Of a DNA stretch of 64,000 nt, positions 1 to 9,412 are shown in pieces (position 1 is the stretch's first letter; every line of letters begins with the position of its first letter). Origin of the DNA: Acidithiobacillus sp047421495 (GTDB taxonomy: Bacteria > Pseudomonadota > Gammaproteobacteria > Acidithiobacillales > Acidithiobacillaceae); NCBI RefSeq assembly GCF_047421495.1, contig NZ_CP175559.1, positions 2,294,001-2,358,000 on the forward strand, read 5' to 3'. Position numbers and translations under genes: made by a program. The notes beneath the pieces were generated by a model. That model was given only the letters and a program-made list of their open reading frames with translations, was not told where the DNA came from and made no database searches.

Positions 1-560
1 GTCGCGGTCTGCTGGAAAGAAACCTGCTCTGCCGCCAGGTTGAGCGTGGCACCAACGGCCAGGCGATGGTTCACCTTCCACGCCACGGTAGGTGCCATTT
101 CCATGAAGTTGATACTGCTGAAGCCTTGAGCATACCCGCCCATGGGCATGCTGGGATTTGGTGCCAAATTCTGCAAATAGTTCACACCCATGCCAGATGT
201 GCCGTAGATGCCACCGCCGAATACCCAGTTCTTGGCAAAGGCCGGGGCCACCCAACCTATGGCGGGTACGCCATAGATATTACTATGACTGCCGATCTCA
301 CCTGCACCAAAATTGCCCTTCCTTATCGGATTGAAAATCTCGGCAGAAAATGCCGCCTGGGGCCTCAGGAGCGCCATACCGGCAGGATTGCTCATGGCCG
401 CCGACAGGGGATCATCGGGGGCCGCCACCACGGCACCGCCCATACCCATGGCATACTGACCAATGCCGATCAACTGATAACCATTCGTTGCAAAAGCATC
501 TGCTGAAAGACCGAGGGAGATCGCACCCACGACCGCCGCATACAAGATAGTTTTTTTCAT
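1..560 (-). CDS. FadL/OmpP1-family outer-membrane transport protein, N-terminal part
   Basis: Translating the minus strand from the ATG at 560 gives a signal peptide (MKKTILYAAVVGAISL followed by an ADAFA-like cleavage region) and then a mature start TNGYQLIGIGQYAMGMGG with the motif DDPLSAAMSNPAGMA. This is the typical N-terminus of FadL/TodX outer-membrane beta-barrels, which let hydrophobic compounds cross the outer membrane. About 186 codons lie in the window and the C-terminal barrel is off the left edge. Two ATGs stand in tandem (563 and 560). A GAGGAG ribosome site gives better spacing for the second, so I chose 560. The substrate cannot be told from this part. Confidence 0.85.
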   Translation of the reverse strand, partial: MKKTILYAAVVGAISLGLSADAFATNGYQLIGIGQYAMGMGGAVVAAPDDPLSAAMSNPAGMALLRPQAAFSAEIFNPIRKGNFGAGEIGSHSNIYGVPAIGWVAPAFAKNWVFGGGIYGTSGMGVNYLQNLAPNPSMPMGGYAQGFSSINFMEMAPTVAWKVNHRLAVGATLNLAAEQVSFQQTA

Positions 561-563
561 CAT

Positions 564-1006
564 CTACTCCTCGCGATTTCCGTCAAAACTCGGTGATATT
601 ATCTGGATTGCCTAAAACCCGTGATTCAGTATCTAAAAGTATCATCTTTTTGTGCCATTCTTGCAACAAAACATTGCCAGATATCTCAATGAATATTTTG
701 ATAAGCAACAAAAAGCCAATAATGACGGCAAATAACTACATTATAATATTGTATTGCTCTGCGCGAGCGTCTCCTGCTGTTTGTCATTCAATGTCCTTGG
801 AAAAAATGACGTTTATGGGGAAAATTTGAAGCATGTTTTCCTGTCAAATGGAACCCATTGGAAAGGCGGTTGCTCGGAAAGGACGGACACAAATCGAAGC
901 GGCCAAAAAACTCATTATTTCCCGCAGCCGGTTTTGCAGGATCATGGGCGGACTCATCAAGGATATTGGCGATGGATATCGACACTGCGAGATATTCAGC
1001 CAAAAA
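564..1006. other. gene-free stretch between the FadL-like gene and purL
   Basis: About 440 bases without a convincing gene. Positions 600-780 are markedly AT-rich and lie upstream of the FadL-like gene, so they probably contain its promoter. The right part lies just downstream of purL. Short frames exist on both strands here, but none has a ribosome site and a recognisable product. I see no clear intrinsic terminator. Confidence 0.5.
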
Positions 1007-4000
1007 TCAGGAGACTATGGCTTTGCGGGCATTGGTGAAAATCTGCATCCACGGAGTGAACTCACCCCCATCTTCCGGCGCCCAGCTCATCTGCAGGCTG
1101 CGCACCACCCGTTCGGGATGGGGCATCAAAATGGCAATGCGGCCATCGGCATTGCAGAGCCCGGTGACGCCATCCGGCGAACCGTTGGGATTGGCCGGAT
1201 AACGATGTGCCACCTGCCCATGGGCGTCTACATAACGCAGGATGACGGGCGCCGGAGGAACCTTTTCTCCGGGAATATGGTCGAACCGGGCACGCCCTTC
1301 CCCATGGGCGATCACAATGGGCGCATAGGTGCCGGCCATCCCCGCGAACCATAAAGAGGGCGAATCGAGCACCTCCACCATGGCCAATCTGGCTTCAAAC
1401 TGCTCCGAGCGGTTGCGGGTAAACAATGGCCAGTGCGCAGCTCCGGGAATGATCTCCCGTAATTCGGCCATCATCTGGCAGCCATTACAGACACCCAGCG
1501 CCAGACGCGATGTATCGGCAAAAAAGGCGGCAAACTGATCCCGCAACAAGGGATGATACAGTATGGACTTGGCCCAGCCCGCGCCAGCACCCAGCACGTC
1601 TCCATAGGAAAAACCGCCGCAGGCTGCGAGCGCCTGAAAATCCTTGAGATGGTAACGTCCCTGGAGCAGATCACTCATATGGACGTCGATGGCCGCGAAA
1701 CCGGCGCGGTGAAAGGCAGCAGCCATCTCGACCTGACCATTGACGCCCTGCTCACGCAGGATGGCAACCTTGGGCGGTATTCCCTGCTGGATCATGGGGG
1801 CCTGGGGGGTGAAGGGCACCCGCGCAAAAAGCGGCGCCGCCGTTGCCGTTACCGCCGCAAAAGCTTCTTCGGCGCAATGCGGATCGTCACGCAGGGCCGC
1901 CATCCGGTAACTGTTTTCGGCCCAGGCCCGAAGCAAATCTGCCACTGCTTCGTCCAGCAAGGTCTCTTCGTCCTGCATCACCCGCAGTTGCCACTTACTT
2001 GGACGTACTACGCCAATACACTGTGCTTCCGCCCCCAATCCAGCTTCAGCAAAAATGCGGTGCGCGGCTTCCTGATCCGCCTGCCCCACCTGAAGCAATA
2101 CGCCGGGTTCTTCGGCAAACAGGAAAGACCAGATATCCGTGTCGGCAGGCAGTTGAATCTCTGCGCCACAGCGACTGGCAAAGGACATTTCACAGAGGGT
2201 GGCCCAGAGCCCGCCATCAGCGCGGTCATGATAGGCCAGCACCAGATTTTCTTCCCGTAAGCGACAGAGGGCCATGAACAATTTGCGGAGCAATGCGGGC
2301 TGGTCCAGATCAGCCGTTTCCGCCCCCATCTGCTCCAGGGTCTGGGCGAGAATGGAGGCACCCAAACGCCCTTGCCCCAGGTCCACCAACCATAATGTGG
2401 TATTTGCCTGGGCCGACCATTGTGGGGTCCAGGTCTTATGGAGGTCATGCACCGGCGCAAAAGCCGAGATGACCAGGGACAGGGGCGATACCACCATTTT
2501 CTCCTGACCGGCTTCCTGCCAGACCGTCCGCATGGACAAAGAATCCTTGCCCACGGGAATGGCCAGATCCAGAGCGGGGCAGATCTCCAGTGCGGCCACT
2601 TTGACGGCGTCAAAAAGGGCGGCGTCCTCACCGGGATGATCAGCGGCCGCCATCCAGTTGGCCGAGAGCTTGATATGGTCCAGAGCCCGCACGTCTGCCG
2701 CCCAGAGATTGGTGAGGGCTTCGGCGATGGCCAGACGCGCACTGGCCGCAGGATTCAGCACCGCCACCGGGGCTCTTTCACCAATGGCCATGGCCTCACC
2801 ATGGGTGTTCCAGAAATCTGCCGCTGTCACCCCACAATCGGCCACTGGGACCTGCCAGGGACCGACCATCTGATCGCGGTGGATCAATCCGCCAACGCTG
2901 CGATCCCCAATGGTGATCAGGAATTCCTTGCTGGCCACGGATGGATGGCGTAATACCCCATAGGCAGCATCGCGCAGAGAGGCTTTGGATAAATCCAGCG
3001 CCCGAGGGTGTACCGGGCGATGCCGGCTGTCTCTTTCCATTTTCGGCGGGCAGCCCAGCAGTGCGCTGAGGGCCATCTCCACCGGGGGATCCTGAAGCAG
3101 ATTATCTTCCAAGAGGAGAATGTCTTCCTCTACGGCCTCTCCAAGGACGGCATAGGGACAATGTTCACGCTGACAGATGGCTTCGAAGCGCGGCAGATCG
3201 GCGGCCGTCACCGCCAGCACATAACGTTCCTGGGCTTCATTACTCCAGATCTGCATGGGCGACATGGCGGGTTCTTCATTGGGTATCGCCCGCAACTGCA
3301 GGCGCCCTCCCCGGCCACCATCATGCAGCAATTCCGGAATGGCATTGGACAATCCCCCGGCCCCCACATCGTGAATGGAGAGAATCGGGGAATCCGTACC
3401 CAGGGCAATGCAGCGCTCGATCACTTCCTGGGCGCGGCGTTGCATTTCCGGGTTGCCACGCTGCACCGAGGCAAAGTCCAGTTGTTCGTCACCGGCGCCA
3501 CTGGCGACACTGGAGGCGGCACCACCGCCAAGGCCGATGAGCATGGCTGGTCCGCCGATGACCAACACTTTCGCGCCCACCGGCAAGGGCTTTTTCTCCA
3601 CCAGTTGCGGACGAATCTGTCCCATACCGCCAGCCAGCATGATCGGCTTGTGATAGCCCCGATGCAGGCCATCCTGGTCACATTCAAATACCCGGAAATA
3701 ACCGGCAATGGCGGGGCGGCCAAATTCATTGTTGAAAGCCGCCGCGCCCAGGGGGGCGTCACGCATGATTTCCAGCGCCGAGCGGATGCGTGCGGGTTTG
3801 CCATAATCCCGTCTTTCCCAGGACTGGATATAACCCGGAATACGCAGATGGGATACCGAAAAACCCGTCAGCCCGGCCTTGGGCTTGCCGCCTCGTCCAG
3901 TTGCTCCTTCATCGCGGATTTCGCCGCCACTGCCGGTCGCCGCCCCCGGAAAAGGCGATATGGCGGTAGGATGATTATGGGTTTCCACTTTCATCAGGAT

Positions 4001-4873
4001 GGCGGTGTTTTCCTGGATGACACGATAATGACCATCAGGGTCTGCGGCGAAGGGCTGACTGACCGCGGTGCCGGCCATGACCGCTGCGTTATCCTTGTAT
4101 GCCGACAGGGTTCCCTGGGGGTGCAAACGATGGGTTTCGCGAATCATGCCAAACAGACTCTGGGCCTGGGGCTCGCCATCGAGGCGGTAGCGGGCATTGA
4201 ATACCTTGTGGCGGCAATGTTCGGAATTGGCCTGGGCAAACATCATCAGCTCTGCGTCACTGGGATCCCTGCCGAGATCGGCAAAGTACTTGCGCAAATA
4301 CTCCAGCTCCGCCGGGGACAAAGCCAGGCCCATGTCGCGATTGACGGCCAGCAAGGCGCTCAGCCCCTCGGTCTGGAGGGGCACGCGGCGCAAATGCGCC
4401 GGTTCCCGGTGGGTGAATATGGCCTCGGCCGCCTCCCAGTCCGGCAGCACGGATTCGGTCATGGGGTCGTGAAGATGCTGGCGGATTTGTGCCAATTCTG
4501 CGGCACTGAAGCCTGCTCCGTCAGTACGCGTCAGCGTGTAGGATACACCCCGCTCCACCCGGCGCACGCTGCTGAGCCCACAGTGCCCCATGATTTCGCT
4601 GGCCTTGGTCGACCAGGGAGAAATGGTACCCAGACGCGGCAGCACGCAAATTTCCTGGATACCCGCATGATTGGCCGCGACAAAAGGCTCTCCATAGCGC
4701 AACAAGGCAGAGACAATCTCTACTTCTTCGACTTTGAGGGCTTCACTCAGGTCGAGCAGATGCACAAAACGGGCATGGAGCGAACGCACCGGAAGATGGG
4801 CTTCCTGCAGGCGGGCGAGCAGATGTTGCAGACGAAAGGCAGAAAGGGCCGCAGAGCCGCGCAGCAGCAGCAT
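1007..4873 (-). CDS. purL: phosphoribosylformylglycinamidine synthase, single-chain PurL
   Basis: Converts FGAR, ATP and glutamine to FGAM in step 4 of de novo purine synthesis, in the cytoplasm. The 1288-residue length and the MLLLRGSAALSAFRLQ start match the large gammaproteobacterial-type PurL, which fuses the synthetase and glutaminase in one chain. The N-terminal and linker domains lead into the duplicated AIR-synthase-like synthetase core, with the motif METHNHPTAISPFPGAATG. The C-terminal class I amidotransferase domain has the nucleophile in LGVCNGCQMM near residue 1128 and PHPER near 1254. It is the last gene of a leftward run dapA-bamC-purB-purC-purL, 53 bases after purC. No sign of damage. 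Confidence 0.97.
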   Translation of the reverse strand: MLLLRGSAALSAFRLQHLLARLQEAHLPVRSLHARFVHLLDLSEALKVEEVEIVSALLRYGEPFVAANHAGIQEICVLPRLGTISPWSTKASEIMGHCGLSSVRRVERGVSYTLTRTDGAGFSAAELAQIRQHLHDPMTESVLPDWEAAEAIFTHREPAHLRRVPLQTEGLSALLAVNRDMGLALSPAELEYLRKYFADLGRDPSDAELMMFAQANSEHCRHKVFNARYRLDGEPQAQSLFGMIRETHRLHPQGTLSAYKDNAAVMAGTAVSQPFAADPDGHYRVIQENTAILMKVETHNHPTAISPFPGAATGSGGEIRDEGATGRGGKPKAGLTGFSVSHLRIPGYIQSWERRDYGKPARIRSALEIMRDAPLGAAAFNNEFGRPAIAGYFRVFECDQDGLHRGYHKPIMLAGGMGQIRPQLVEKKPLPVGAKVLVIGGPAMLIGLGGGAASSVASGAGDEQLDFASVQRGNPEMQRRAQEVIERCIALGTDSPILSIHDVGAGGLSNAIPELLHDGGRGGRLQLRAIPNEEPAMSPMQIWSNEAQERYVLAVTAADLPRFEAICQREHCPYAVLGEAVEEDILLLEDNLLQDPPVEMALSALLGCPPKMERDSRHRPVHPRALDLSKASLRDAAYGVLRHPSVASKEFLITIGDRSVGGLIHRDQMVGPWQVPVADCGVTAADFWNTHGEAMAIGERAPVAVLNPAASARLAIAEALTNLWAADVRALDHIKLSANWMAAADHPGEDAALFDAVKVAALEICPALDLAIPVGKDSLSMRTVWQEAGQEKMVVSPLSLVISAFAPVHDLHKTWTPQWSAQANTTLWLVDLGQGRLGASILAQTLEQMGAETADLDQPALLRKLFMALCRLREENLVLAYHDRADGGLWATLCEMSFASRCGAEIQLPADTDIWSFLFAEEPGVLLQVGQADQEAAHRIFAEAGLGAEAQCIGVVRPSKWQLRVMQDEETLLDEAVADLLRAWAENSYRMAALRDDPHCAEEAFAAVTATAAPLFARVPFTPQAPMIQQGIPPKVAILREQGVNGQVEMAAAFHRAGFAAIDVHMSDLLQGRYHLKDFQALAACGGFSYGDVLGAGAGWAKSILYHPLLRDQFAAFFADTSRLALGVCNGCQMMAELREIIPGAAHWPLFTRNRSEQFEARLAMVEVLDSPSLWFAGMAGTYAPIVIAHGEGRARFDHIPGEKVPPAPVILRYVDAHGQVAHRYPANPNGSPDGVTGLCNADGRIAILMPHPERVVRSLQMSWAPEDGGEFTPWMQIFTNARKAIVS

Positions 4874-4926
4874 GAATGTGTGTCCTCGTTCAAGAAATCC
4901 GGCAGGATCCAGTTTGCTTGGCTCAG

Positions 4927-5637
4927 CTACAGGGGCACGCCCAGGCGTTGCGCCACTTCCAGGTAAGCCTCCACCACCCCCCCCAGATTCCGGCGGAAGC
5001 GATCCTTGTCCATTTTTTCCAGGCTGTGGGCATCCCAGAGCCGGCAGCCATCAGGGCTGAATTCATCGCCCAGATATAATTCACCCTGATAACGCCCGAA
5101 TTCCAGCTTGAAATCCACCAGGATCAAATCCGCCTTGGCAAACAGGGCCTTCAGCAGGGTGTTCACGCGCACGGTCCAACGGCGCATGGCTTCCACCTCT
5201 TCGGCACTGGCCCAGCCAAAGGTGCGAATATGGGAGGTGTTGATCATGGGGTCATGCAGGGCATCATTCTTCAGGAAAAACTCCAGGATCGGCGGTTCCA
5301 GCACCCGCCCCTCTTCAATGCCCAGGCGTTTCGTCAAAGAACCCGCCGCACGATTGCGCAACACACATTCCACCGGAATCATGTCCAGCCGACGCACCAG
5401 GCTCTCCCGGGCGTCCAGACGCCGGATAAAATGGGTCGGTACCCCTTCGGATTGCAGATATTCCATGACGAAGGCATTGAAAGCATTGTTGACTTCGCCC
5501 TTGCGGGCAAGTTGCTCGACTTTTTCCCCATCAAAAGCCGAGGCGTCATCCTTGAAATGGAGGATCAGCTCGTCTTCCGCGCTGCTGGTATAAATGATTT
5601 TGGCCTTGCCTTCGTACAATGCCTGCCGATCTGTCAT
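4927..5637 (-). CDS. purC: phosphoribosylaminoimidazole-succinocarboxamide synthase
   Basis: SAICAR synthetase joins CAIR and aspartate using ATP in purine synthesis. The 236-residue length is normal for bacterial PurC. Family motifs are clear: LYEGKAKIIY at the N-terminus (nucleotide-binding loop), KDDASAFDG, the RNRAAGSL segment, and LVDFKLEFGR for the metal/ATP site. Its ATG overlaps the purB stop by four bases (ATGA), so the two are probably translationally coupled. purL follows 53 bases later. Grouping with purB and purL in one leftward unit fits a shared purine pathway. Confidence 0.97.
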   Translation of the reverse strand: MTDRQALYEGKAKIIYTSSAEDELILHFKDDASAFDGEKVEQLARKGEVNNAFNAFVMEYLQSEGVPTHFIRRLDARESLVRRLDMIPVECVLRNRAAGSLTKRLGIEEGRVLEPPILEFFLKNDALHDPMINTSHIRTFGWASAEEVEAMRRWTVRVNTLLKALFAKADLILVDFKLEFGRYQGELYLGDEFSPDGCRLWDAHSLEKMDKDRFRRNLGGVVEAYLEVAQRLGVPL

Positions 5638-6941
5638 TGCGGCCGTCCCTTGGGAAATACCCGTGCGAAAATCCGGTCAACATTGCGGGTGTGGTAAGCC
5701 AGATCAAAGAGCTCGGCCAGATCTTGCTCCTGCAGATACTGGGAAACATCGGGATCGGCAGCCAGAAGCGTCTTGAAATCCGCATGCTTTTCCCAGACCT
5801 GCATGGCATTGCGCTGGACGACACGATAGGCTTTTTCGCGCAACATCCCTCTGGCCGTCAAGGCCAGCAAGACCCGCTGGGAAAAAATCAGGCCGTGCGT
5901 CTGGTTCAGATTGTCCATCATGTTCTGGGGATACACCACCAGCTTCTCCAGCAAGCCGCTGACCCGATGGAACATGAAATCCATGACAATACAGGCATCG
6001 GGGCCAATGACCCGCTCCACGCTGGAATGGGAAATATCCCGCTCATGCCAGAGCGCAATATCTTCCAGCGCCATACCGGCATAGCCGCGCATCAGCCGGG
6101 CCAGGCCGGTCAGGTTTTCGGAAAGAATCGGATTGCGCTTGTGGGGCATGGCGGAGCTGCCCTTCTGTCCAGCCGTAAAGGGCTCTTCGGCTTCCCGAAC
6201 TTCCGTCCGCTGGAGATGCCGGATTTCCACCGCGATTTTTTCGATGGAACCGGCAATGATGGCCAGGGTGGTGAAAAATTCGGCATGACGATCCCGGGAG
6301 ATCACCTGGGTACTGGCCAGTTCCGGACTGAGGCCCAATTCGTGACAGACCGCTTCTTCGATTTCCGGATCAATATTGGCAAAAGTTCCCACGGCCCCCG
6401 AAAGCATTCCCGCCGAAACCGCAGCAATGGCGCGCTGCAGGCGCTGATGGTTGCGTTGGGCTTCGGCATACCAGACCGCGACTTTCAGGCCAAAGGTAAT
6501 GGGCTCGGCATGAATGCCATGGGAACGGCCCATCATGACCGTATCCTTGTATTTCCAGGCGAGATGCTCGAGAGCCGCACAAACCCGGTCCATACCCTTC
6601 AGGAGCAATTCACCGGACCGTTTGAGCTGCAGGCCAAAACCCGTATCCACCACATCCGAAGATGTGAGGCCGACGTGGATGAAGCGGCTGGAAGGCCCGA
6701 CAAACTCAGCCACCGATGTCAAAAAAGCGATGACATCATGCTTCACTTCCAGCTCGATTTCGGCAATACGGGCACTATCAAAAGCCGCCTTCGCCTCGAT
6801 TTCCGCCAGGGCGTCAGCGGGAATTTCGCCACGAGACGCCAAAGCCCGGCAGGCAGCCAGTTCAACGTCGAGCCAGGCCTGATATTTGGCGTCCTGGGTC
6901 CACAAGGCACCCATTTCAGGACGGGTATAACGCTCGATCAT
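5634..6941 (-). CDS. purB: adenylosuccinate lyase
   Basis: Catalyses two fumarate-releasing steps: SAICAR to AICAR, and adenylosuccinate to AMP. The fumarase/aspartase superfamily signature SSAMPHKRNPILSE is plain near residue 265, with the TSSDVVDTG segment near 95 and MGRSHGIHAEP near 140 holding active-site residues. The length of 435 residues is that of the shorter bacterial PurB type. The start MIERYTRPEMGALWT is the usual N-terminus. The ATG overlaps the bamC stop (ATGA), and the stop overlaps purC in the same way, so bamC, purB and purC are tightly coupled. Confidence 0.97.
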   Translation of the reverse strand: MIERYTRPEMGALWTQDAKYQAWLDVELAACRALASRGEIPADALAEIEAKAAFDSARIAEIELEVKHDVIAFLTSVAEFVGPSSRFIHVGLTSSDVVDTGFGLQLKRSGELLLKGMDRVCAALEHLAWKYKDTVMMGRSHGIHAEPITFGLKVAVWYAEAQRNHQRLQRAIAAVSAGMLSGAVGTFANIDPEIEEAVCHELGLSPELASTQVISRDRHAEFFTTLAIIAGSIEKIAVEIRHLQRTEVREAEEPFTAGQKGSSAMPHKRNPILSENLTGLARLMRGYAGMALEDIALWHERDISHSSVERVIGPDACIVMDFMFHRVSGLLEKLVVYPQNMMDNLNQTHGLIFSQRVLLALTARGMLREKAYRVVQRNAMQVWEKHADFKTLLAADPDVSQYLQEQDLAELFDLAYHTRNVDRIFARVFPKGRPQ

Positions 6942-8062
6942 GCGTTACCCTCCGACTGGGGGGTCAGCGCGGTCTGCAATTTGTTGAGTATTTCCAGGGC
7001 TGCTTCCGGAGCCTTTTTACCCTTTTTCGGTTCGGTTTCCAGCACACTGCCGGCATCGTCCTTCATGGCCAGCAAACGAACCCGCACGGAAACCGGCTCC
7101 CGGGCTTTCGGACTGCTCCAGATATCCTGGATGCTGCTCCAGGCACGGCTGAACATACCGCCAAAAAATCCCTTTTTCTCGGAGGCTTGCTTGCTGCCTT
7201 CATGCACCATCACCGTCCAGTTACCCAGCCCCTCGCTGCGCACCGGGTACCCCAGACCCTGCAGGGCCATTTCAACTGCCGGTTGGGCCTTGGGCGGAAC
7301 CGCATTGAGTACCAGATAAGGACCGCGATCGTCCCGATAGCGGGTAACCTTGATTTTGGGCATTTCCGCCAGAATGCTGGTCTGCTGCAAATGCTTCTGA
7401 ATAGTCTTGAGCAGATCCCGATTATGATCGGCATCGGCGGGAACCTTCTTCCATTCCACCGAACTGCCCTGGGGATTATTCCAGTAGCGTTCCTGCTGGA
7501 TGCTCAGCACCTGGGCACCATCGCTGCCAGGCTGCAAATGAAAGGCATATCTCTCCCGATAGGAAGGGGCCAGGCTGTTGCCAAAAAAGGCCGTGATCCC
7601 GGTCCGGAAATTATGCCAGCCGGTCACCAGTTCCCCTTGCTCCGGAGAAAACTTTTCAATGGGCGTCTTGCTTTCTGCCAGGGTCGCTTTCACGGCTGAC
7701 CAGATCTGTGCGGGCCGGGCATGGATACTCAGGCTGAGGTCAGCACCGGTACCCAGAATCTGGGATCTCACACCGGGCAAGGGTTTCTCTTCGATGGGCT
7801 GCTGTCCCGGCGCTTCGCGGGGCCTAAAAACACCATATCCGCCTTTGGTGTTGTCCGCTACGGCCGCAGGATTGACAGGCCCGCCCGGTATGGTCACGCC
7901 GGGTGCCGGCACCTGCGCCAACAGGTCTGGCGGAACGGCGAGGGGTTTCATGACCTGCGAATCCGCGTAGTCAGGACCCGTACTCGTGTGCAGAAAAGGG
8001 ATATACGAACACCCCCCCAAACCCAGACTGGTTACCACGGCAAGTGCAACATAACGGCGCAT
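6938..8062 (-). CDS. bamC: BamC/NlpB-like outer-membrane lipoprotein
   Basis: BamC is an accessory lipoprotein of the Bam complex that folds beta-barrel proteins into the outer membrane. The protein starts MRRYVALAVVTSLGLGGCSYIP, a lipoprotein signal with lipobox LGGC, followed by a proline-rich linker and a C-terminal NlpB/DapX-type region. I start it at 8062 because GGAG stands six bases upstream; a further in-frame ATG at 8074 overlaps that ribosome site and is less likely. Length is then 374 residues, close to known BamC. The position after dapA matches the conserved dapA-nlpB pairing of Gammaproteobacteria. Sequence is divergent, so the call rests on lipobox, length and context. Confidence 0.8.
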   Translation of the reverse strand: MRRYVALAVVTSLGLGGCSYIPFLHTSTGPDYADSQVMKPLAVPPDLLAQVPAPGVTIPGGPVNPAAVADNTKGGYGVFRPREAPGQQPIEEKPLPGVRSQILGTGADLSLSIHARPAQIWSAVKATLAESKTPIEKFSPEQGELVTGWHNFRTGITAFFGNSLAPSYRERYAFHLQPGSDGAQVLSIQQERYWNNPQGSSVEWKKVPADADHNRDLLKTIQKHLQQTSILAEMPKIKVTRYRDDRGPYLVLNAVPPKAQPAVEMALQGLGYPVRSEGLGNWTVMVHEGSKQASEKKGFFGGMFSRAWSSIQDIWSSPKAREPVSVRVRLLAMKDDAGSVLETEPKKGKKAPEAALEILNKLQTALTPQSEGNA

Positions 8063-8099
8063 GCAAAACTCCACTAAACGCGACAGAGCGCGACAAAAA

Positions 8100-8975
8100 T
8101 CAAAGACAACGTGCTGCTCGCAGACTGCTGCGCAGACGCTCGTGATACCTCTCGGCCAGAGGGGTCAGGGGCAGGCGCAAGGCAGGCCCCAAGCGTCCCA
8201 TCTCCTGCAAGGCCCATTTCACCGGAATCGGATTGGATTCTACGAATAAATCACGGTGCAGTCCCACCAACTGGGCATTGACCGCCCTGGCGGCCACAAA
8301 ATCACCGGCCAGGGCCAGTCGACACATTTCGGCCATCAGGCGCGGAGCCACATTGGCCGTCACCGAAATGACTCCTCTGGCACCCAGAGACATGGCCGCA
8401 AGGGCTGCGGCATCATCTCCGGTATAGACTTCCACCTGATCACCGCAGAGCCGCAGGATTTCCGCCACCCGCTCGACCTTGCCGCTGGCTTCCTTGATAC
8501 CTACCACACAGGCGCGGGGTGCCAGCCGCGCCACGGTTTCCGGCAGAATATCCCCGCCCGTCCGGCCCGGCACATTATAGAGGATCATGGGGAAATGGCA
8601 GGCTTCGGCAATGGCCGTATAATGCTGAAAAAGTCCTTCCTGAGTGGGCTTGTTGTAGTAGGGAGAGACCAGCAGAGCGGCGTCCGCCTTGGCTTCCATG
8701 GCGGCCTTGGTGAGGCTGATGGCTTCGTGGGTGGCATTGGCGCCGGTTCCGGCGATCACCGGCACTCGCCCCCGAACCTGTTCCACCACCGTGCGGATCA
8801 CCGCAACATGTTCTTGCATTTCCAGGGTGGCAGACTCACCGGTGGTGCCTACCGCAACCAGGGCATGGGTGCCTTCACTGATGTGCCACTCTACCAAATC
8901 CCGTAAGGCATGATCATCCACGGCGCCATCTGCGCGCATGGGCGTCACCAAAGCTACCATACTGCCGTGAAACAT
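8100..8975 (-). CDS. dapA: 4-hydroxy-tetrahydrodipicolinate synthase
   Basis: Condenses pyruvate with aspartate semialdehyde in the first committed step to lysine and diaminopimelate. The chain from MFHGSMVALVTPM is 291 residues, the normal length. Thr44 and Thr45 lie in GTTGES, the catalytic tyrosine in ILYNVPGRTG near 133, and the Schiff-base lysine in GIKEASG near 161. A longer frame opens at 9047 but adds 24 residues without homology; GGGAG ten bases before the ATG at 8975 supports the shorter start. It heads the leftward dapA-bamC-purBCL unit, with a 37-base gap to bamC. Confidence 0.96.
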   Translation of the reverse strand: MFHGSMVALVTPMRADGAVDDHALRDLVEWHISEGTHALVAVGTTGESATLEMQEHVAVIRTVVEQVRGRVPVIAGTGANATHEAISLTKAAMEAKADAALLVSPYYNKPTQEGLFQHYTAIAEACHFPMILYNVPGRTGGDILPETVARLAPRACVVGIKEASGKVERVAEILRLCGDQVEVYTGDDAAALAAMSLGARGVISVTANVAPRLMAEMCRLALAGDFVAARAVNAQLVGLHRDLFVESNPIPVKWALQEMGRLGPALRLPLTPLAERYHERLRSSLRAARCL

Positions 8976-9288
8976 GATTTTTATGCTCCCGCTCTTGCGC
9001 ATTCCATTACTGCATGGGATGGTACTTGCCCAATAGGGTACTGGCAAGGTAAAGGATTAAAAACGGTGATTCTTACACGCTGACAGATGACCATGAGCGC
9101 TTCAACACGAATGATTATCCCCGCAGGGGCAGCGGTAGGTCTGCAGCGGTGCCCCATACCATAACAAACTGTTGATGGATATTGAGGAGGTAGAGTCTAT
9201 TGGCTGACGCAGGCTGAGGCGATGGATCTGTCACGTTTTCTACGACCAGATGTGAAGGCGCTATGATTATGAAGTCACCTGAAAAATC
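8976..9288. other. intergenic region upstream of dapA, downstream of tRNA-Glu
   Basis: About 310 bases between dapA and the tRNA gene. It should hold the dapA promoter, but I cannot pick a convincing -35/-10 pair by eye. A short minus-strand frame (9115-9300) runs into the tRNA and has no recognisable product, so I do not call it a gene. Confidence 0.45.
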
Positions 9289-9364
9289 TGGTGCTCCCAA
9301 GGGGGCTCGAACCCCTGTTACCGACGTGAGAGGCCAGTGTCCTAGACCGCTAGACGATGGGAGC
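9289..9364 (-). tRNA. tRNA-Glu, anticodon CTC
   Basis: Reading leftward, a seven-base acceptor stem (GCTCCCA with TGGGAGC) closes a standard cloverleaf. The D-arm has TCTAGCGGTCTAGGA, the anticodon loop reads CTCTCAC, and the T-arm has GGGGTTCGAGCCCC. The anticodon is CTC, which reads GAG. The discriminator is A and the CCA end is encoded (9289-9291). The gene follows the hemolysin-III-like gene on the same strand. No integrase or att-like duplication is seen beside it. Confidence 0.95.
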
Positions 9365-9412
9365 AGTGTCGGGGATTATAAGGATCTGGCAAATAATGGC
9401 AAGTATAATCAG

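Noticed and set aside
833..1354. Plus-strand frame overlapping the purL end
   Set aside because: Its second half is antisense to purL and its first half has no convincing ribosome site or family.
3008..4966. Long open frame of 652 codons antisense to purL
   Set aside because: It mirrors purL codon by codon, has no recognisable domain and no ribosome site; purL has clear family motifs.
5619..7319. Long open frame of 566 codons antisense to purB and bamC
   Set aside because: Shadow of two well-supported genes; no homology and unlikely composition.
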